Shown: piece by piece, positions 59,773-64,000 of the stretch
Position numbering within the stretch: the first letter of the stretch is position 1
Layout of the letters: every line of letters starts with the position of its first letter
DNA from: DMER64 sp049652385
GTDB lineage: Bacteria > Bacteroidota > Bacteroidia > Bacteroidales > UBA932
Length of the DNA stretch: 64,000 nucleotides
Direction: 5' to 3'
Assembly (NCBI GenBank): GCA_049652385.1
Contig: JBASDX010000001.1
Coordinates: 97,016 to 161,015 of the forward strand
Position numbers and translations under genes: made by a program
Notes under the pieces: generated by a model
What the model saw: the letters and a program-made list of their open reading frames with translations, nothing else
Database searches by the model: none
Told to the model about the DNA's origin: nothing

Positions 59773-60983
59773 TGCTCGATAATGTTGAGAATCACTTCAG
59801 CCGCTTTTTCCATACTTTTAAGGGGCAGGTATTCCATCTTTCCGTGAAAATTATGCCCGCCTGCAAAAATATTGGGGCAGGGAAGTCCCATATAAGAGAG
59901 CTGGGCTCCGTCTGTGCCGCCTCGGATGGGATGAACAATGGGAGTAATACCGGCTTTCCGGATAGCGGCCAATGCCTTGTCTACTACCTCTATATGGGGT
60001 TCCACCATTTTTTTCATGTTGTAATACTGGTCTTTCATCTCCAGGGTAAACCTGTTCTGCCCGTACTTTTTATTCAGAAAATGGACAACGTTTTCCATTA
60101 ACTGTTTCTTCTCTTCAAATTTCACCGGATCATGGTCCCTGATGATGTACTGGATATTGGCTTCTTCCACCGTTCCCGTAAAGGAAGTAATATGAAAAAA
60201 ACCTTCGTAGTTATCTGTATACTCCGGTCTTTGCTCTACCGGTAACATTTGGTTCAGCTCTGCTGCCATGATAATGGCATTAATCATTTTATTTTTGGCG
60301 TATCCGGGATGTACGTTGCGTCCTTGAATATGGATTTTTGCCATGGCGGCGTTGAAGTTCTCGTATTCAATTTCTCCAATTTGCCCGCCATCAATAGTAT
60401 AAGCGTATTTAGCCCCAAATTTTTGCACATCGAATTTGGCTACCCCCCGGCCGATTTCTTCGTCCGGAGTAAAGGCTATTTTTATGGGACCGTGTTTTAT
60501 TTCCGGGTGTTCCATGAGGTACTGTGCCGCCCACATGATGGCGGCCACTCCGGCTTTGTCGTCTGCGCCCAACAAGGTGGTACCGTCTGTGGTAATAATG
60601 GTCTGTCCTTTGTATTGAAGTAGTTCCGGAAACTCAGCCGGATCCAGGTACAAGCCGGTTTCTTTGTTCAGCAAGATGGGCGTTCCGTCATAATTGGGAA
60701 TGATTTGCGGACGGATGTTCTCACCGCTGGCGTCCGGAGCCGTATCCACGTGGGCTATAAAGCCGATGGGAGGAGCATCCGTTTTTGTATTGGCCGGGAT
60801 GGAAGCCATCACATAGCCGTGTTCATCCAAATGGGCATCGGTGACTCCCATGTGGTGCAGTTCTTCCAGCAACACCTTTAGCAACGCAAACTGTTTGGCC
60901 GTGCTGGGTTGTGTCTCAGACGCGGGGTCGGATGCCGTGTCAAAAGCTATGTATCTGAGAAATTTATCTAATATGTTTTCCAT
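59763..60983 (-). CDS. pepT: Peptidase T (tripeptide aminopeptidase)
   Basis: 406 residues. M20 family ligands: GFIAHVDTAPDASGENI at about residue 75, TTLLGADDKAGVAAIMWAA at about 137, FTPDEEIGRGVAKFDVQKFG at about 170 and the C-terminal PIRGGTDGAQLSYMG and FAGGHNFHGKMEYLP at about 350-385. The dimerisation domain is between them. PepT releases the N-terminal residue of tripeptides in the cytoplasm. It lies 14 nt after the OPT oligopeptide transporter gene and overlaps galM, giving a transport-plus-cleavage pair. Confidence 0.95.
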   Translation of the reverse strand: MENILDKFLRYIAFDTASDPASETQPSTAKQFALLKVLLEELHHMGVTDAHLDEHGYVMASIPANTKTDAPPIGFIAHVDTAPDASGENIRPQIIPNYDGTPILLNKETGLYLDPAEFPELLQYKGQTIITTDGTTLLGADDKAGVAAIMWAAQYLMEHPEIKHGPIKIAFTPDEEIGRGVAKFDVQKFGAKYAYTIDGGQIGEIEYENFNAAMAKIHIQGRNVHPGYAKNKMINAIIMAAELNQMLPVEQRPEYTDNYEGFFHITSFTGTVEEANIQYIIRDHDPVKFEEKKQLMENVVHFLNKKYGQNRFTLEMKDQYYNMKKMVEPHIEVVDKALAAIRKAGITPIVHPIRGGTDGAQLSYMGLPCPNIFAGGHNFHGKMEYLPLKSMEKAAEVILNIIEQWK

Positions 60984-60997
60984 AATATAAACAGGTG

Positions 60998-63001
60998 TTA
61001 TTTTTCTTTAGAAGCTTTTAGGCTGCTCATGGCCAGGTATACGATAATCAAAGCGTACGCTGCCAAAGACAGGACTTCTCCGGCCGTTGATTGCTGCCAG
61101 GCGGTATTGACCAGATTAATGCCTGCAAAACGCATGACAGCACTTACTACGCCCATCAAAGCACCGCCGGCAATAAATCCGGAGGCCAGTAAGGTACCAC
61201 GCTCTTTTCGGGCATTGTTTACCTTGGCATCTTTACTCCGTGTAGATACGTACCAGGCAATAACACCGCCAATAAGCAAGGGGAAGTTTAGTTCCATAGG
61301 TATAAACATACCTAAAGAAAAGGCTAAAGCCGGGATTTTAAATACAGTCAGCAGTATGGCTATGGTACCTCCAATACCGTACAACAGCCAGGGAGCTCCT
61401 CCGCCCGACATAAGCGGTTCTATGACAGCGGCCATGGCATTGGCTTGTGGAGCTACTAACGCATTTTCTCCTGTAAATCCATACGTTTTATTAAGGACAA
61501 TAATGACGCCACCTACCGTAGCTGCGGCCACCAACGTTCCGGCAAACTTCCAGATTTGCTGCTTGTACGGGGTGCTTCCCAGCCAGTATCCGATTTTCAG
61601 GTCAGTAATGAAAGAGCCTGATACAGAAAGTGCCGTACAGACAACTCCGCCAATGAGCAGAGCAGCTGTCATACCGGCTGTTCCTTTTAATCCGGCAGCT
61701 ACCATGATGACAGATGCGAGGATGAGTGTCATCAATGTCATGCCGCTGACAGGGTTAGTGCCTACAATGGCTATTGCGTTGGCGGCAACTGTCGTGAAGA
61801 GGAAGGCAATGACTGCTACGACAACCAGTGCAATGATGGCGTGCCACAGATTGAAATTCAGCACACCCAAATAAAAGAACGCGAAGATTATTCCTAAGGT
61901 AACCAGAGTACCTATAGCAATGATTTTCATGGACAAATCGCGTTGGGTACGGATGACGGCTTGCTGTTCGGCCGTACGTTTGCCACGCAGTTCTTTACCG
62001 GCCATCCCTAAAGCAGATTTGATGGTTCCGGACGCTTTAATAATGCCGATGATACCGGCAACGGCAATACCACCGATACCTATATGTCTGGCATATCCGG
62101 TAAAGATTTCTTCCGGTGACATCTGCCCAATAGTCTGTACTATACCGGTACCCATCAGATCAATAACCTGGCTGCCCCAGATAAGGTTCATCAGGGGAAT
62201 GATGCCAAACCAGACCAGGAATGAGCCGCAACAAATGATAAACGCATATTTGAGTCCTACAATATAGCCCAGCCCCAAAACAGCGGCACTTACATTCAGC
62301 TTCAGGACCAGCTTGGCTTTGTCTGCAAGAGCAGCTCCCAAGGAAGTGACTCTTGTGGAAAATACTTCGCTCCACCATCCAAAGGTCGAAACCACAAAGT
62401 CGTACAAACCACCAATCAATCCGCTGATGAGCAGAAAACGTGCGTCTTTACCACCCGACTCTCCGCTTACCAGGATTTGTGTAGATGCGGTAGCCTCGGG
62501 GAAAGGAAACTTTCCATGCATGTCTTGTACAAAATATTTCCTGAAAGGGATGATAAACAAAATACCCAGAACGCCACCCAGCAGGGAGCTGAGAAAGATT
62601 TTTATAAAATCAATCGACAGGCCGGGATATTTTTCCTGTAAGATGTACATAGCCGGTAAGGTAAAAATAGCACCGGCGACTACCCCTCCGGAACAGCCAC
62701 CGATAGATTGGATAATGATGTTTTCCCCCAAAGCATTTTTGCGTTTTAAAGCGGAAGAAAGTCCCACTGCTATGATAGCAATGGGGATGGCGGCTTCAAA
62801 CACTTGTCCCACTTTCAACCCCAGGTAGGCCGCAGCGGCGGAAAACAGCACGGTCATAACCAACCCTATGGTAACCGACCAAAAGGTAACCTCTTTATAC
62901 TGTTTGTGGGGCGACATCAACGGTTCATACGTTTCTCCCGGTTTTAATTCCCTGTATGCATTATCGGGCAGGGTTCCCGGCAGGTTCTCTTTTTCTTTCA
63001 T
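60998..63001 (-). CDS. OPT family oligopeptide transporter
   Basis: Two ATGs are possible, 63031 and 63001; I choose 63001 (MKEKENLPGTLPDNAYRELKPGE), giving 667 residues, because the added ten residues of the longer form look non-native. It has about 14-16 hydrophobic helices. Landmarks are FSAAAAYLGLKVGQVFEAAIP at about 55, IIQSIGGCSGGVVAGAIF at about 95, FPFPEATASTQILVSGE at about 165, the conserved NPVSGMTLMTLILAS in mid-protein and LAFSLGMFIPMELNFPLLIGG near the C-terminus. It is the small-peptide branch of OPT (not metal-siderophore specific). Its start overlaps the VanY-like gene by 41 nt. Confidence 0.9.
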   Translation of the reverse strand: MKEKENLPGTLPDNAYRELKPGETYEPLMSPHKQYKEVTFWSVTIGLVMTVLFSAAAAYLGLKVGQVFEAAIPIAIIAVGLSSALKRKNALGENIIIQSIGGCSGGVVAGAIFTLPAMYILQEKYPGLSIDFIKIFLSSLLGGVLGILFIIPFRKYFVQDMHGKFPFPEATASTQILVSGESGGKDARFLLISGLIGGLYDFVVSTFGWWSEVFSTRVTSLGAALADKAKLVLKLNVSAAVLGLGYIVGLKYAFIICCGSFLVWFGIIPLMNLIWGSQVIDLMGTGIVQTIGQMSPEEIFTGYARHIGIGGIAVAGIIGIIKASGTIKSALGMAGKELRGKRTAEQQAVIRTQRDLSMKIIAIGTLVTLGIIFAFFYLGVLNFNLWHAIIALVVVAVIAFLFTTVAANAIAIVGTNPVSGMTLMTLILASVIMVAAGLKGTAGMTAALLIGGVVCTALSVSGSFITDLKIGYWLGSTPYKQQIWKFAGTLVAAATVGGVIIVLNKTYGFTGENALVAPQANAMAAVIEPLMSGGGAPWLLYGIGGTIAILLTVFKIPALAFSLGMFIPMELNFPLLIGGVIAWYVSTRSKDAKVNNARKERGTLLASGFIAGGALMGVVSAVMRFAGINLVNTAWQQSTAGEVLSLAAYALIIVYLAMSSLKASKEK

Positions 63002-63626
63002 GATATTCTTCAAAAGTAAGTTTGTTTTCAACTATATAGGCGGCGGCTTCTGTCCCAACGTACCTGTAATGCCAAGGCTCGTAGGCGTAGCCGGTTACGC
63101 TTTCTTTTCCAATGGGGTAGCGCTCAATATAACCAAACAGATGTGCATGTTTTTTTAGCCAGATGCCTTCCGGAGTATTTCCAAAAGAAAGGTGGGTACT
63201 GTTAATATCTACCGTTAACCCGGTCTGATGCTCTGAATACCCCGGCCGGGCTGTGTATTTTTCGGCTCCTTCTTCTCCACGGCGTTCCACCGCATTTTCA
63301 TACAGTTGACGTTGTACGGTATCTGATCGGTAGGCGGAACGACTCCATAAGATGATACTGTCTTTTGCTGCCTTGGCACACATACGGGCAAAAGCAGCGG
63401 CAGCCTCGCTGCGTAACAGGTTCATGACACCTTTGTTGTAAGCCTCGTCAATGGGTACAAGGTCATGAGGGCGGTAGCCTTTCGGAAGTTTATATTCTTT
63501 GTTGACAAGAATGAGTACACCCAACGTAGTATCTGCCTGGGGTAAAACACCGGCAGGCACTTCAGGAATTGCATGCTGCTTTGGAACAACAACCTGTAGA
63601 AAAAAATACAGGAGAAGCCATTTCAT
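62961..63626 (-). CDS. D-alanyl-D-alanine carboxypeptidase, VanY/M15B-like
   Basis: 221 residues with a signal peptide (about 1-20, WLLLYFFLQVVVPKQHA). The M15 zinc fold has LVNKEYKLPKGYRPHDLVP at about 38, the SRSAYRSDTVQRQLYENAV region at about 95, the zinc motif SEHQTGLTVDIN (SxHxxGxxxD) at about 131 and the final ligand pair YEPWHYRYVG at about 183. All catalytic residues are present. It should cut terminal D-Ala from murein stem peptides. Its 3' end overlaps the OPT transporter gene, and pepT follows that, so released peptides or D-Ala could feed uptake. The divergent neighbour is the 23S rRNA gene. Confidence 0.93.
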   Translation of the reverse strand: MKWLLLYFFLQVVVPKQHAIPEVPAGVLPQADTTLGVLILVNKEYKLPKGYRPHDLVPIDEAYNKGVMNLLRSEAAAAFARMCAKAAKDSIILWSRSAYRSDTVQRQLYENAVERRGEEGAEKYTARPGYSEHQTGLTVDINSTHLSFGNTPEGIWLKKHAHLFGYIERYPIGKESVTGYAYEPWHYRYVGTEAAAYIVENKLTFEEYHERKREPAGNPAR

Positions 63627-63709
63627 AGTGCTAAAATAATGAAAAAATCATGTACTATCTTACTTTTTGAGGGTGCAAAGAAGGAGTGTCTGCATTTGTT
63701 AGTTAAAAA

Positions 63710-63740
63710 TTTGCGGTTTACGGAAAATCTGTTACCTTTG
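63710..63740 (+). promoter_or_regulatory. Consensus promoter of the 23S rRNA gene
   Basis: TTTG (63710-63713), a 19-bp spacer and TACCTTTG (63733-63740) match the Bacteroides-type promoter exactly and give the same spacing as the rpsF promoter. The following CAGCCC is also shared with rpsF. It lies 122 bp before the mapped 23S 5' end, with no other gene between. Confidence 0.8.
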
Positions 63741-63745
63741 CAGCC

Positions 63746-63774
63746 CCGTTTGAAAACAACGGTAGTTCATTGAC
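63746..63774 (+). promoter_or_regulatory. nut-like antitermination leader: hairpin and boxA-like element
   Basis: A hairpin CCGTT (63746-63750), loop TGAAAAC, AACGG (63758-63762) is followed by GTTCATTGAC (63765-63774), close to the boxA element (E. coli GCTCTTTAACA type). The order hairpin then boxA resembles the rrn antitermination leader. It lies between the promoter and the 23S gene, in the expected transcribed leader. Confidence 0.55.
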
Positions 63775-63861
63775 GTATTAAAGAGAGATAATAGAGGTTA
63801 AAAAAAATAAGTTAGTCTGTAATAATAATTATTATGGGACTACAATTTAATTTGCGATCGA

Positions 63862-64000
63862 GAAAAAGTTACGAAGAGCGTATGGCGGATGCCTAGGCTT
63901 CTATTGGCGAAGAAGGACGTGGTAAGCTGCGAAAATCGTCGGGGATTAGCAAACATGAGTTGATCCGGCGGTATCCGAATGGGGTAACCCACCGGGTTGA
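63862..64000 (+). rRNA. 23S ribosomal RNA, 5' end (continues past the window)
   Basis: The sequence from about 63862 matches the start of bacterial 23S rRNA. GGCGGATGCC at 63884 aligns with the conserved GGUGGAUGCC about 22 nt from the E. coli 5' end. It is followed by GAAGGACGTGGTAAGCTGCG and, near 63977, CCGAATGGGGTAACCCA, all universal domain I elements. About 139 nt lie in the window. No 16S rRNA or tRNA gene precedes it; the gene upstream is the divergent VanY-like CDS. The exact 5' end is uncertain by a few bases. Confidence 0.93.

Noticed and set aside
63812..63835. AT-rich palindrome AATAATAATTATTAT in the 23S leader as an operator or terminator
   Set aside because: It has no GC stem or T tract and lies in the transcribed leader. 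A processing role is possible but not shown.
63627..63861. A hidden tRNA or the end of a 16S rRNA before the 23S gene
   Set aside because: No anti-Shine-Dalgarno region, no T-loop GTTCGA-type sequence and no cloverleaf; instead there is a clear promoter.

Overview
The window reads as a chromosome segment of an anaerobic member of the Bacteroidota, most likely Bacteroidales. Three things point there. The promoters have the Bacteroides-type -7 box TAnnTTTG, four of them with an upstream TTTG or TTG at 19-20 bp. The gene families are typical of the phylum: a TonB receptor with a DUF4249 lipoprotein, a GSCFA protein, a DUF4831 protein, an OstA-like protein, and rseC joined to rnfBCDGEA. Shine-Dalgarno sequences are mostly absent. 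I cannot name the genus. Packing is extremely tight: 8 of 9 convergent gene pairs are 9 nt or less apart or overlap, by up to 54 nt.

Layout. 1-7.4 kb: the tail of an LptF/LptG permease, a Na+/Ca2+ exchanger, a NupC transporter, a GSCFA protein, HU, and a TonB receptor with a DUF4249 lipoprotein. 7.4-13.1 kb (minus): alaS-lptF type-fmt-thiN operon. 13.2-26.2 kb (plus): a 15-gene run with no gap above 15 nt, namely two M23 peptidases, MerR, Nif3, zinc-ribbon protein, aminotransferase, dnaB, DUF3108, rseC, rnfBCDGEA and a small TPR protein. 26.2-29.6 kb: D-Ala-D-Ala carboxypeptidase, cyclophilin, dut and murF. 29.6-30.2 kb: the only long gene-free stretch, filled by a structured repeat element. 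30.2-40.6 kb: glycosyltransferase, EamA and POT transporters, lipid A-type acyltransferase, DUF4831, pepD, rpsF-rpsR-rplI, glyA and a secreted unknown protein. 40.5-46.4 kb (minus): guaB, two periplasmic chaperone-like proteins and an OstA-like LPS protein. 46.4-56.7 kb: symporter, LOG protein, radical SAM protein, NlpC/P60 peptidase with dipeptide epimerase, metH-metF and an RNA methyltransferase. 56.7-63.6 kb: zeta-like ATPase, GDPD, cyclase, then (minus) VanY-like peptidase-OPT-pepT-galM. The window ends inside the 5' end of a 23S rRNA gene.

How it fits together: the Rnf complex implies ion-coupled ferredoxin:NAD+ metabolism. POT and OPT transporters, PepD and PepT, NlpC/P60 with an epimerase, and two carboxypeptidases suggest peptide scavenging and murein recycling. 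LptF/G, OstA, SurA-like and acyltransferase genes show a Gram-negative, LPS-bearing envelope.

Two things stand out. The 23S rRNA gene has its own consensus promoter and a nut-like leader, with a protein gene rather than 16S rRNA upstream, so it looks unlinked. The murF/glycosyltransferase junction holds about 127-bp tandem units with alternating inverted repeats and a nine-run GGGAT tract. It is flanked by a 27-bp direct repeat that duplicates what looks like the former overlap of the two gene ends.
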